In this document: one piece after another, positions 23,937 through 31,591 of the stretch | Numbering within the stretch: position 1 is the stretch's first letter | Layout of the letters: each line of letters begins with the position of its first letter | Assembly: GCF_008727735.1 (NCBI RefSeq) | Contig: NZ_CP044227.1 | Span: 2,491,001-2,555,000 of the forward strand | Reading direction: 5' to 3' | Source: Flintibacter sp. KGMB00164 | Lineage (GTDB): Bacteria > Bacillota > Clostridia > Oscillospirales > Oscillospiraceae | DNA: 64,000 nt | The notes under the pieces: model-generated | Told to the model about the DNA's origin: nothing | The model's database searches: none | Seen by the model: the letters and a program-made list of their open reading frames with translations, nothing else | Position numbers and translations under genes: made by a program

Positions 23937-24824
23937 ATGAACTTTAAACAGCTAGAATACTTTTCTGCCGTAGCAGAAGCAAAAAGCATTTCCAAAGCCG
24001 CCAGAGCCCTTCATGTGGCTCAGCCTCCTATCAGCCGCCAGTTGTCCATGCTGGAGGACGAATTGGGGGTATGCCTCTTTTTGCGCAACAACAAGGGCGT
24101 GGAGCTGACCGAGGCAGGACGCAGCCTGTACCAGCAAAGTCAGCACATGTTTCAGAATTTCCGCATGATGATCGAGAGTGTCCGGGATGTCAATGAAGGA
24201 TTTCGCGGCATCCTGAAGGTGGGGATTATCTATTCCAACATCCCCATCGTCATGGACTATTTGCGGGAATATCATGCGAAATATCCACGGGTGGAGTTGT
24301 ATGTCCGCCTGGGATCGCCCAAGGACCTGCTGGATGATCTGAACAAAGGGAACCTGCACGTTCTGTTTCTGCGCAATTCCGCCGAGCGGGTTTCACAGCT
24401 TCACGAAAAGATTCTGGGCGAGGACCCGTTGGAGCTGGTTATGTCCCGGGAGCTGGATCCGGCCCCAGACTCGGATACCATCCCCATTGAGGCTCTGAAG
24501 GATGTCCCCATGTGCCTTTTGCGCAGCGATGACATGTGGGGGTACAGCTCACATCTGATCAATGAATGTCAGCGCAGAGGGTTTACCCCGAATACTGTCT
24601 GTCAGTGTTACGACACGCCTATGGCCATGCAGATGGTACAGGCAGGGTTTGGAATCAGCTATCTTCCCCGCTCTATTGTAGAAACCACCCCTCATTCTGC
24701 CCTGTACTCAAAACCCATACAGGATCTGTCCGCTCCCTCGTATCCTATGCTGCTCTGGAGCGAAAATATTTACTACGCCAACTGTGTCAAGCAGTTTATC
24801 TCTATGTTCCAGGATAAGCCGTGA
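23937..24824 (+). CDS. LysR-family transcriptional regulator, probable hut regulator
   Basis: 295 residues: N-terminal winged HTH (MNFKQLEYFSAVAEAKSISK, ARALHVAQPPISRQLSMLED) and a periplasmic-binding-fold effector domain (from about residue 90, GILKVGIIYSNIPIVMDYL). It is divergent from hutU, the standard arrangement for a LysR regulator of the adjacent operon, so urocanate or histidine is the probable effector. SD AAAGG precedes the ATG at 23937. The product is full length with no disruption. Confidence 0.9.
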   Translation: MNFKQLEYFSAVAEAKSISKAARALHVAQPPISRQLSMLEDELGVCLFLRNNKGVELTEAGRSLYQQSQHMFQNFRMMIESVRDVNEGFRGILKVGIIYSNIPIVMDYLREYHAKYPRVELYVRLGSPKDLLDDLNKGNLHVLFLRNSAERVSQLHEKILGEDPLELVMSRELDPAPDSDTIPIEALKDVPMCLLRSDDMWGYSSHLINECQRRGFTPNTVCQCYDTPMAMQMVQAGFGISYLPRSIVETTPHSALYSKPIQDLSAPSYPMLLWSENIYYANCVKQFISMFQDKP

Positions 24825-24894
24825 TATATTTTGTGCATTTTGCACGCAAGAAACGCTCTACGTTTTTATTTGTAAAGCGAATTCCCATTTTCAC

Positions 24895-24967
24895 TTAACA
24901 AAACAAAGTAAGAAAAGAAAAATGAAAAACAGAACTCATTTACGAACCAAACGCTCTGAGCTAAAAT
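24895..24967 (+). promoter_or_regulatory. ftcD promoter with upstream module shared with fhs
   Basis: -35 TTTACG (24939-24944), 17-bp spacer, -10 TAAAAT (24962-24967). TTAACAAAACAAAG starts at 24895 and AAAACAGAACTCA directly precedes the -35. Both blocks and the 44-bp distance match the fhs promoter, 7 kb away. Confidence 0.7.
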
Positions 24968-25069
24968 GAAACCATAGAAATACATTCCTTGTGGTTTGAC
25001 TCAGCAGTCTTTCGCAGGTCACTCCGGAACCATTCCGGAAATCATCAAAAAATAATGGAGGAACTTATC

Positions 25070-25984
25070 ATGGCGAAGCTTGTAGAGTGTATCCCCAACT
25101 TCAGCTGCAGCAAGGAGAAGGACGAAGCTACCTATAACGCGTTGGTCGAGGCAGCCAACAGCGTCCCCGGCTGTACTCTGTTTGACGCCCAGACCGACGG
25201 CAATCACAACCGCTGCGTATTTACTCTGATCGGCAACATCGACGCCATTGAAGAAGTTGCCTTCCAGTTGACCAAGGTCGCCACCGAGCGCATCGACATG
25301 AACAAGCACAAGGGTGAGCACAAGCGCATGGGCGCCACCGACGTCATCCCCTTTGTTCCCCAGTCCAAGGACGTTACTGTGGAGGAGTGCGTGGAGCTCT
25401 CCAAGCGCGTGGCCCAGCGTATCTGGGACGAGCTGAAGGTTCCCTCCTTCCTGTACGAAGACTCCGCCACCCGGCCCGAGCGCCGCAACCTGGCCACCTG
25501 CCGCAAGGGTGAGTTTGAGGGTATGCCTGAGAAGCTGCTGCAGGAGGAGTGGGCTCCCGATTACGGCGAGCGCAAGATCCACCCCACCGCCGGCATCACC
25601 GCCATCGGCGCCCGTATGCCCCTGGTCGCCTTCAACATCAACCTGGCTACCTCTGATGTGGAAGTGGCCAAGAAGATCGCCAAGGTCATCCGCGGTTCCT
25701 CCGGCGGCTTCCGCAGCTGCAAGGCTATGGGCTTTATGATGGAGGACCGGGGCATCGCCCAGGTTTCCATGAACATGGTCAACTATGAGGATACCCCTCT
25801 GTATGTGGTCTATGAGATGGTCCGTTCCCTGGCCGAGCGTTACGGCACCTACATCATTGACAGTGAGATCGTGGGTCTGACCCCCGCCAAGGCCATGATC
25901 GACTGCGCGGAGTTCTATCTGAAAGCCAGAGACTTTGACTGCCACAACCAGATCATGGAGTATCACCTCCTGGACATGAAGTAA
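25070..25984 (+). CDS. ftcD: Glutamate formimidoyltransferase
   Basis: 304 residues, a stand-alone formiminotransferase domain. It transfers the formimino group of N-formimino-glutamate to THF, releasing glutamate. Seen: MAKLVECIPNFSCSKEKDEA, the TDGNHNRCVFTLIG segment with the catalytic His region, KHKGEHKRMGATDVIPFVP and IGARMPLVAFNINLAT. In mammals this domain is fused to the cyclodeaminase; here the two are separate adjacent genes. ATG 25070 has GGAGG upstream; an upstream start is not supported. 31 bp before fchA. Confidence 0.96.
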   Translation: MAKLVECIPNFSCSKEKDEATYNALVEAANSVPGCTLFDAQTDGNHNRCVFTLIGNIDAIEEVAFQLTKVATERIDMNKHKGEHKRMGATDVIPFVPQSKDVTVEECVELSKRVAQRIWDELKVPSFLYEDSATRPERRNLATCRKGEFEGMPEKLLQEEWAPDYGERKIHPTAGITAIGARMPLVAFNINLATSDVEVAKKIAKVIRGSSGGFRSCKAMGFMMEDRGIAQVSMNMVNYEDTPLYVVYEMVRSLAERYGTYIIDSEIVGLTPAKAMIDCAEFYLKARDFDCHNQIMEYHLLDMK

Positions 25985-26015
25985 GAAACACAAGAGGGAT
26001 AAGGAGAGAAGCGAC

Positions 26016-26654
26016 ATGAAAAAATTAGCCGAGCTGCAAACCGCTGAGTTTGTCGACCTGCTGGCCTCTGACGCTCCCGCTCCCGGCGGCGGCTCTGCCG
26101 CTGCGCTGGAGGGCGCCCTGGGCGCCGCGCTCACCGCTATGGTGTGCGGTTTGACCACCGTGGGCAAGAGCAAGGAGAAATATGCAGAATATCAGGAATT
26201 TGTCGTGGAGAGCCAGAAGAAGGCTGCCGATCTGAAGCTTCGCTTTGTGGACGTGATGGACCGGGATACCGACGCCTTCAACGTGGTCAGCGCCGCATTC
26301 CGGATGCCTAAATCTACTGACGAAGAAAAGGCCGCCCGCTCCGCCGCCATTCAGAAAGGGTTGGAGGCTTGTACTGCCACTCCCTTTGAGATGATGGAGC
26401 TGGCTACCGAGACCCTGGAGCTGACTGCTTCTCTGCTGGGCAAAACCAACGACAGCGCCGCCAGCGACCTGGGCGTATCCGCTTTGTCCATGCGTGCTGC
26501 CATTCAGGGCGCGTGGCTCAACGTCCTCATCAACATCGGCTCTTTGAAGAATAAGGAGCTGGCCGAGGACTACCGCAAGAAGGGCGAGGCCATGCTGGCC
26601 AAAGCCCTGCCTCTGGCCGACCAGATTTACCAGAACGTTCTCAGCCAGATGTAA
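26016..26654 (+). CDS. fchA: Formimidoyl-THF cyclodeaminase/methenyl-THF cyclohydrolase family protein
   Basis: 212 residues of the FTCD_C family. It converts 5-formimino-THF to 5,10-methenyl-THF and ammonia, the partner step to FtcD. Seen: the N-terminal glycine-rich motif APAPGGGSAAALEGALGAAL and MVCGLT, followed by the all-helical core (MDRDTDAFNVVSAAFRMPK, NDSAASDLGVSALSMRAAIQ). Some clostridial homologues act as methenyl-THF cyclohydrolase (FchA), which would also help close the route to 10-formyl-THF. SD AAGGAGAG. The operon ends in a terminator. Confidence 0.92.
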   Translation: MKKLAELQTAEFVDLLASDAPAPGGGSAAALEGALGAALTAMVCGLTTVGKSKEKYAEYQEFVVESQKKAADLKLRFVDVMDRDTDAFNVVSAAFRMPKSTDEEKAARSAAIQKGLEACTATPFEMMELATETLELTASLLGKTNDSAASDLGVSALSMRAAIQGAWLNVLINIGSLKNKELAEDYRKKGEAMLAKALPLADQIYQNVLSQM

Positions 26655-26661
26655 TCGCTTG

Positions 26662-26707
26662 GGGTGCGTGCCTGCAAATTTCAGGTTGGCACGCACCCTT
26701 TTCATTT
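26662..26707 (+). terminator. Terminator of ftcD-fchA
   Basis: 11-bp perfect stem GGGTGCGTGCC / GGCACGCACCC (26662-26672, 26688-26698), then TTTTCATTT. Confidence 0.9.
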
Positions 26708-26711
26708 GAAG

Positions 26712-26812
26712 AAACTGACAGAGTAGATCCAGCGCGTCAAGTGCCATCGGATGGGAGGTTGCCGATGGACGAAGGGACCCTTCCCGCGTTGCTGTATCGC
26801 ATCCGCTGCCAT
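26712..26812 (+). promoter_or_regulatory. Tetrahydrofolate (THF-I) riboswitch aptamer
   Basis: The region has the order and wording of the THF riboswitch: AGAGTAGA (26720-26727), GCGCGTCAAGTG, GGATGGGAGGTTGCC with the GCCATCGG/CCGATGG hairpin, GGACGAAGGGACCC, then CGCGTTGC and ATCGCATCCGCT at the 3' end. A CAG/CTG pairing closes P1. It precedes a folate transporter gene, the commonest THF riboswitch target in Clostridia. Recognised from memory of the consensus; a covariance search would settle it. Confidence 0.88.
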
Positions 26813-26821
26813 GACTAGGGT

Positions 26822-26862
26822 ACTCCTTTCATGGCAATCAGCCATGAGAGGAGTGTTTTTTT
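26822..26862 (+). terminator. Riboswitch-controlled terminator that also holds the folT SD
   Basis: 14-bp stem ACTCCTTTCATGGC / GCCATGAGAGGAGT (26822-26835, 26841-26854), then GTTTTTTT ending at the folT ATG. The 3' arm contains the SD GGAG. TGCCATGA (26807-26814) at the aptamer 3' edge can pair with TCATGGCA (26829-26836), an alternative antiterminator. Ligand-stabilised P1 would free the terminator. Confidence 0.82.
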
Positions 26863-27429
26863 ATGAAAAACGCCAACATTAAAGTTCTGTGTCAAACCGC
26901 AATTTTGATCGCTGTATATGTCCTGCTGAGTATGACGCTGGTGATTCGGACCGGAAACTGGAAATTGACGTTTGTCGCTTTGCCTGTCATCATAGCGTCG
27001 CTGTCCCTGGGAACAGGCAGCGGTTGTGCGGTGGCGCTGATTGGTGAATTTCTCAGCCAGATGCTGACCTTCGGCCTTATGCACACCACCATCATCTGGA
27101 TCTGGCCCCCTATGGGCTGGGCACTGGCGGTGGGTTTTGTTGCCCAGCGTGAAAAGCGCTGCGGAAAACATCTGGAAGACCGGCCTGTCCGGTGTTACGC
27201 TGCGTGCATTGCAGGTGCTTTGATCACCGGCTGTATGAATACGCTGGCTTTGTGGCTGGACAGCCTGATCAATCATTACTATACGTTTGCCGTTGTTTTT
27301 GGAAGCGTGATTTTCCGGCTGCCGAAAGACATCATTACCGCATTTGTTGTGGCGGCCATTTCCATACCGCTTGTGAAACTGCTGCGCCGCAGCGGATTGT
27401 CTGCGCTTCAGGAGGCAAAAAACCGTTAA
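26863..27429 (+). CDS. folT: Folate ECF transporter S component, FolT-like
   Basis: 188 residues with about six membrane segments, the size of an ECF S-component. It binds the vitamin and works with the shared EcfA/EcfA'/EcfT module encoded elsewhere. The N-terminus NIKVLCQTAILIAVYVLLS and the LTFVALPVIIASLSLG loop resemble FolT. Substrate is assigned from this plus the THF riboswitch directly upstream and the folate-consuming neighbours. First gene of folT-hutD-folC; its SD lies inside the terminator stem, so transcription and translation are both under folate control. Confidence 0.86.
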   Translation: MKNANIKVLCQTAILIAVYVLLSMTLVIRTGNWKLTFVALPVIIASLSLGTGSGCAVALIGEFLSQMLTFGLMHTTIIWIWPPMGWALAVGFVAQREKRCGKHLEDRPVRCYAACIAGALITGCMNTLALWLDSLINHYYTFAVVFGSVIFRLPKDIITAFVVAAISIPLVKLLRRSGLSALQEAKNR

Positions 27430-27446
27430 AGAAAGGGCGGCTTCTT

Positions 27447-28046
27447 ATGCAGTGGATTCTGCTTACAGAAGAGGATTACGTCACCACCAACTGGTCGGGT
27501 GGAACCACCACCCAACTGGCGATCGCACCCCAGGAGTCGGTCTATGCAAACCGGGATTTTCTCTGGCGGTTCAGCTCTGCCAAGGTCATTCTGGAGCATT
27601 CGGATTTTACTCCACTTCCTGACTACAACCGTCTGATTGCCACCGTAAAAGGCGGGCTGGATATGAAGGTAGGCGATGGAGCACGTTTTTCTTTGGCTCC
27701 CTATCAAATGTACTCCTTTGACGGGGCTGTATCTGTGGAATCCTGGGGATGCTGTACGGACTTCAATTTAATGCTGCGCAAGGGACAGTGCCAGGGAACC
27801 CTTCAGGCTTTGACGCTGTCGGCTGGGAGCGCTGTGAGCTGGACCGCTCCGGTCTCCGCGCCTGAACCCTTTCCCCGCCGCACTCTGGCTGTCTATTGCG
27901 GACAAGGCCAGGTGTCGCTGCCTGAGGATCACAAAACGGCATCGGCCGGTCAGTTTCTGCTGTGCCGGGAGGCCGAAGATAAGCCGGTGTGCCTGGAGAG
28001 TTCCCAGGGCGCGCAATTGATCACGGCAGTGATTTATTCCCGCTAA
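27447..28046 (+). CDS. hutD: HutD family protein
   Basis: 199 residues, a cupin-fold HutD family member. Seen: the N-terminal MQWILLTEEDYVTTNWSGGTT, WRFSSAKVILEHSDFTPLPDYNR and a mid-domain LMLRKG. HutD is found in hut operons of many bacteria; it is proposed to act as a governor of histidine use, perhaps by binding a pathway intermediate such as formylglutamate or urocanate, but no reaction is established. Here it lies 17 bp after folT under folate control instead of with hutH or hutU. ATG 27447 follows AAAGGGCGG; an upstream reading overlaps folT and lacks support. Confidence 0.87.
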   Translation: MQWILLTEEDYVTTNWSGGTTTQLAIAPQESVYANRDFLWRFSSAKVILEHSDFTPLPDYNRLIATVKGGLDMKVGDGARFSLAPYQMYSFDGAVSVESWGCCTDFNLMLRKGQCQGTLQALTLSAGSAVSWTAPVSAPEPFPRRTLAVYCGQGQVSLPEDHKTASAGQFLLCREAEDKPVCLESSQGAQLITAVIYSR

Positions 28047-28073
28047 GAAGCGGACAAAAAGGAGCAAATTGCT

Positions 28074-29342
28074 ATGACAGGTCAGGAAGCAGTCAATTTT
28101 ATTCATGAACGGGCATGGACCGGCCGAAAGCCCGGCCTGAGCCGCACGTTTACCCTGTTGGAACGGCTGGGCAGCCCCCATGAAAAGCTGAAATTTATCC
28201 ACATTACCGGTACAAACGGAAAAGGATCGACCGCGGCGATGGTTTCTTCCATTCTTACGCAAGCGGGACTGCGCACCGGACTTTATACCTCTCCCCATCT
28301 CTGGACGTTCCACGAGCGCTTTCAGGTGGATGGCGCGCCCATCTCCGACGCGATGCTGGGCGAGCTGGGCGAGTTGGTCATCAAAGCCGGAGAGGGAATG
28401 GAGGATCCCCCCACGGAATTTGAATTGATGACCGCTCTGGGCCTGGAGTTTTTCCTGCGCATGAAGTGCGATATTGTCGTGCTGGAAGTGGGACTGGGCG
28501 GACGCCTTGATTCCACAAACGTGATCCCTGCTCCCGAAGCAGCGGTGATCACCAACATCGGTTTGGAGCACACCCAGGAACTGGGCAACTCCCGTACGCT
28601 GATTGCTCAAGAGAAGTCCGGCATCATCAAAAAGGGCTGCTCCACCGTACTCTACCACCAAAGCGGCGAGGTGGAGAATGTGGTAAAAGAGGTCTGCCGG
28701 CAGATGGAGAGTCCTTTGACGGTGACCGCGCCGCAAACTCTGGAGGTTCTGGAAAGCAACCGGGATGGACAGACCTTCCGTTACCGCGGAAAGGGTCCCT
28801 ATCACATCTCTCTGCTGGGCCCCCACCAGCTGTACAACGCCATGACCGCATTGGATACGATCTGGACTCTGAGCCACCGCGGCTGGAAGATCGAGGAGCA
28901 GGCCGTGGCCCAAGGCCTTGAGAACGCCGTGTGGCCTGCCCGTTTGGAACTGGTTCGCCGCAACCCTGATATTTTGCTGGACGGCGGACATAATCCTCAG
29001 TGTATGGCCGCTCTGCACGACGCATTGGAGGAGCTGTATCCGGGGAAGAAAATGATCTTCCTGACCGGAGTGTTGGGGGACAAGGACTACCCCGATATGA
29101 TAAACAAAATCCTGCCCCTGGCCAAATCCTTTGTCACCATTACTCCAGACAGCCCCCGGGCTCTCAGCGCGCAGGAGTTGGCGGATTATCTCCATGGCTT
29201 AGGCATCCAGGCCGATGCCTGCGAGACGACCGAGCAAGGAATCCAGCAAGCATTGGCTCTGGCCGGACCGGAAGATGTGGTATGCGCCTGCGGATCGCTA
29301 TATATGATCGGTGAAGTGCGCCATCTGCTGGGCCTATGCTGA
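28074..29342 (+). CDS. folC: Folylpolyglutamate synthase / dihydrofolate synthase family
   Basis: 422 residues of the Mur-ligase-like FolC family. It adds gamma-linked glutamates to folates, which retains them in the cell and raises enzyme affinity. Seen: the P-loop TGTNGKGS (45-52), YTSPHLWTFHERFQVDG, EVGLGGRLDSTNV, ITNIGLEHTQELG and the C-terminal LDGGHNPQ. Full length. Third gene of the THF-riboswitch operon, so folate uptake and polyglutamylation are jointly controlled. Whether it also makes dihydrofolate cannot be told from sequence. Confidence 0.94.
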   Translation: MTGQEAVNFIHERAWTGRKPGLSRTFTLLERLGSPHEKLKFIHITGTNGKGSTAAMVSSILTQAGLRTGLYTSPHLWTFHERFQVDGAPISDAMLGELGELVIKAGEGMEDPPTEFELMTALGLEFFLRMKCDIVVLEVGLGGRLDSTNVIPAPEAAVITNIGLEHTQELGNSRTLIAQEKSGIIKKGCSTVLYHQSGEVENVVKEVCRQMESPLTVTAPQTLEVLESNRDGQTFRYRGKGPYHISLLGPHQLYNAMTALDTIWTLSHRGWKIEEQAVAQGLENAVWPARLELVRRNPDILLDGGHNPQCMAALHDALEELYPGKKMIFLTGVLGDKDYPDMINKILPLAKSFVTITPDSPRALSAQELADYLHGLGIQADACETTEQGIQQALALAGPEDVVCACGSLYMIGEVRHLLGLC

Positions 29343-29398
29343 TCTCAGGATTATAAATCTCCCCTCTCCGGTATATAACGTGCTGATGATCTGTTGAA

Positions 29399-29430
29399 GG
29401 CACCGCCCATTTGGGCGGTGTCTTTTGTTT
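29399..29430 (+). terminator. Terminator of folT-hutD-folC
   Basis: Stem CACCGCCC / GGGCGGTG (29401-29408, 29413-29420), then TCTTTTGTTTT. Confidence 0.85.
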
Positions 29431-29447
29431 TGCCCCGACTTCCCCAT

Positions 29448-29476
29448 TTGCCTGTCTCCCCGCCGTTTGTTATAAT
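29448..29476 (+). promoter_or_regulatory. Promoter of the ANT(6)-like gene
   Basis: -35 TTGCCT (29448-29453), 17-bp spacer, -10 TATAAT (29471-29476) with TGT before it. Confidence 0.75.
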
Positions 29477-29519
29477 TAGGAAGAACGCTGGACAGTACAG
29501 CAAGGAGGCGACCGATCCC

Positions 29520-30428
29520 ATGCGCAGTGAACAGGAAATCATGGACCTGATTTTGTCTGTGGCCAAATCCGACTCCCGGATCCTGGCAGCTTACCTGAAA
29601 GGCTCCCGCACAAACCCCAACGTGCCCAAGGATGTCTATCAGGACTTTGACCTTATGTATGTGGTCACGGAAACCGACTCTTTCCGGCAGGACCCGGCAT
29701 GGCTGGATGTCTTCGGTCCACGGATTTTGACCCAGGAACAGGACAGCGACTTTGGATACGGGGACCGGTTTGGGCTGCGCTCCAACTACCAGCAGCTCTA
29801 TTCCTGGCTTCTTCTGCTGGAAGATGGGAACCGGATTGACCTGGGTGTGGAGACGGTGGAGCACATGCAGCAGGGCAGCACCCGGAACAAGCTCTTTTTG
29901 CCTCTGCTGGACAAAATCGGCTGTCTTCCCAAGCTTCCGCCCCCCAGCGACGAGGACTTTCATGTCAAATCTCCCACCGCCAGCCAGTTTCAGGGATGCT
30001 GCAATGAATTTTTCTGGAGCCTGTGCGATGTGGCCAAGGGCATTGCCCGCAACGAGCTTCCCTTCGCCATGACCACTTACCACGCTCAGGCCCGCCCGAT
30101 GCTGGAACAGATGCTGGCCTGGTACGTGGGCTGTGCCGCGGATTTTTCCGTCTCCTGCGGGAAATCCAACAAGTTTTTCCGGCGCTGCCTGCCCCCTTCC
30201 CTCTACCAGCGCTACACCAAAATCTATTGCGACAGCGACTATGAGCATATGTGGCAGGCAATACGTACCGCCTGCGGTCTGTTCCACGACACAGCCAACG
30301 ATGTGGGGGCACAGCTGGGATTTCCCTATCCCCAGGCAGACGAGGACGGTTTTTTCCAGTACCTGGCCTTTATCCAGCGCACGCTGACTCACGCAAAACC
30401 CGGCGGCAAGCTTTCTTCCCCCGTCTGA
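29520..30428 (+). CDS. Aminoglycoside 6-adenylyltransferase-like protein, ANT(6)/AadE family
   Basis: 302 residues of the ANT(6) family, which adenylates streptomycin-type aminoglycosides. The nucleotidyltransferase motif Gly-Ser-Arg at 28-30 is followed by YQDFDLMYVV with the Asp-x-Asp pair (42, 44) that binds Mg2+. The C-terminal helical domain (CDVAKGIARNELPFAMTTYH) is also as in AadE. It is about the usual length. Base composition resembles the neighbours and no mobile element adjoins, so it looks like a resident chromosomal homologue; resistance is possible but unproven. SD AAGGAGG. Confidence 0.88.
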   Translation: MRSEQEIMDLILSVAKSDSRILAAYLKGSRTNPNVPKDVYQDFDLMYVVTETDSFRQDPAWLDVFGPRILTQEQDSDFGYGDRFGLRSNYQQLYSWLLLLEDGNRIDLGVETVEHMQQGSTRNKLFLPLLDKIGCLPKLPPPSDEDFHVKSPTASQFQGCCNEFFWSLCDVAKGIARNELPFAMTTYHAQARPMLEQMLAWYVGCAADFSVSCGKSNKFFRRCLPPSLYQRYTKIYCDSDYEHMWQAIRTACGLFHDTANDVGAQLGFPYPQADEDGFFQYLAFIQRTLTHAKPGGKLSSPV

Positions 30429-30433
30429 CTCCC

Positions 30434-30462
30434 TTGAGAAAAAAGCTTGTTTCAGCTATAAT
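30434..30462 (+). promoter_or_regulatory. Promoter of the ABC importer operon
   Basis: -35 TTGAGA (30434-30439), 17-bp spacer, -10 TATAAT (30457-30462), right after the ANT(6)-like stop. Confidence 0.85.
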
Positions 30463-30490
30463 CAAACGGAATTGGGAGGGAGATACGCCT

Positions 30491-31591
30491 ATGAATATTC
30501 AGCTTGAGCATCTTACAAAAACCTTTCACAGCCCCGGCCGGAAGTCCTCCGGCGAAGTGGTTGCTGTGAATGACTTCACCTTTGAAATTCCTGACGGCCA
30601 GCTCATCGGCCTGCTTGGCCCCTCCGGCTGTGGAAAGAGCACCACCTTGAACCTCATCTGCGGACTGGAGCAGCCCACCAGCGGAAAGATCTTCTTCGGC
30701 GACCGGGACGTCACCGCCCTGCCCCCGGAGCTGCGTGGAGTCGGCATGGTGTTTCAGAACTACGCCCTCTACCCCCACCTGACGGTGCGGAAAAATATCC
30801 TCTTCCCTCTGGAAAATTTGAAGGGGAAAGACCGCCTTACCAAAGAGGAGATGGCCCGGCGGGTGGATGAGGCGGCCTCTCTGGTACAGATCGGGGAACT
30901 TCTGGACCGCAAGCCCAGCGAGCTGTCCGGCGGCCAGCAGCAGCGGGTGGCCATTGCCCGGGCACTGGTAAAAATGCCTCACGTCCTGCTGCTGGACGAG
31001 CCTCTCTCTAACCTGGACGCCCGGCTGCGCCTCCAGACCCGGGAGGAGATTCGCAAGATCCAGCGCTCCACCAAAATCACCACCGTCTTTGTCACCCACG
31101 ACCAGGAGGAGGCCATGAGCATCTCCGACCGCATCGTGGTCATGAAGGAGGGTGTCCTCCAGCAGATCGGCCAGCCCCAGCAGGTCTATGACGACCCCGC
31201 TAACCTGTTTGTGGCCAAGTTCTTGGGCACACCCCCCATCAACGTCTTTGACGGTCAGATCCAGAACGGGATGCTCTGCCTGGGCGGAGCGGCGGTCCTG
31301 CCTGTCCCCGGCATCCCGGACCAGAGCGTCACCGTGGGCATCCGCCCCGAGGGCTTCCTGCCCCAGGCCGATGGGCCTCTCTCCTGCTCCCTCAGCGGTG
31401 TGGAGGTGATGGGCCGGGACATCAGCGTGGTGGCCTCCCACCCCGCCTGCCAGTCCCCCACCCTCCGTGCCATCATTACCGCCGATGCTCCGGTGGACCG
31501 CAGCGCCCAGAGCATCCGCTTCGCTCTAAAGCCGGAAAAGGTATTTCTCTTCCAGCCTGACTCCGGCTGCCGGATTCGGGGTGCGCGATGA
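30491..31591 (+). CDS. ABC importer ATPase (CUT1/UgpC-like)
   Basis: 366 residues, the ATPase of a carbohydrate- or glycerol-phosphate-type importer. Walker A GPSGCGKST (43-51), signature LSGGQQQRVAIARAL, Walker B VLLLDEPLSNLD and the switch His in FVTHDQEEAMS are all intact; the C-terminal part is a TOBE/regulatory domain (VTVGIRPEGFLP). It starts an operon with two permeases and a binding protein; it overlaps the first permease by 4 bp. ATG 30491 follows GGGAGGGAG; the much longer ORF is not family-like. Substrate is not evident. Confidence 0.93.
   Translation: MNIQLEHLTKTFHSPGRKSSGEVVAVNDFTFEIPDGQLIGLLGPSGCGKSTTLNLICGLEQPTSGKIFFGDRDVTALPPELRGVGMVFQNYALYPHLTVRKNILFPLENLKGKDRLTKEEMARRVDEAASLVQIGELLDRKPSELSGGQQQRVAIARALVKMPHVLLLDEPLSNLDARLRLQTREEIRKIQRSTKITTVFVTHDQEEAMSISDRIVVMKEGVLQQIGQPQQVYDDPANLFVAKFLGTPPINVFDGQIQNGMLCLGGAAVLPVPGIPDQSVTVGIRPEGFLPQADGPLSCSLSGVEVMGRDISVVASHPACQSPTLRAIITADAPVDRSAQSIRFALKPEKVFLFQPDSGCRIRGAR

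Noticed and set aside
29520..30428. ANT(6)-like gene as a recently acquired resistance cassette
   Set aside because: It has its own sigma-A promoter, neighbour-like base composition and no mobile-element remnants; a resident homologue is more likely.
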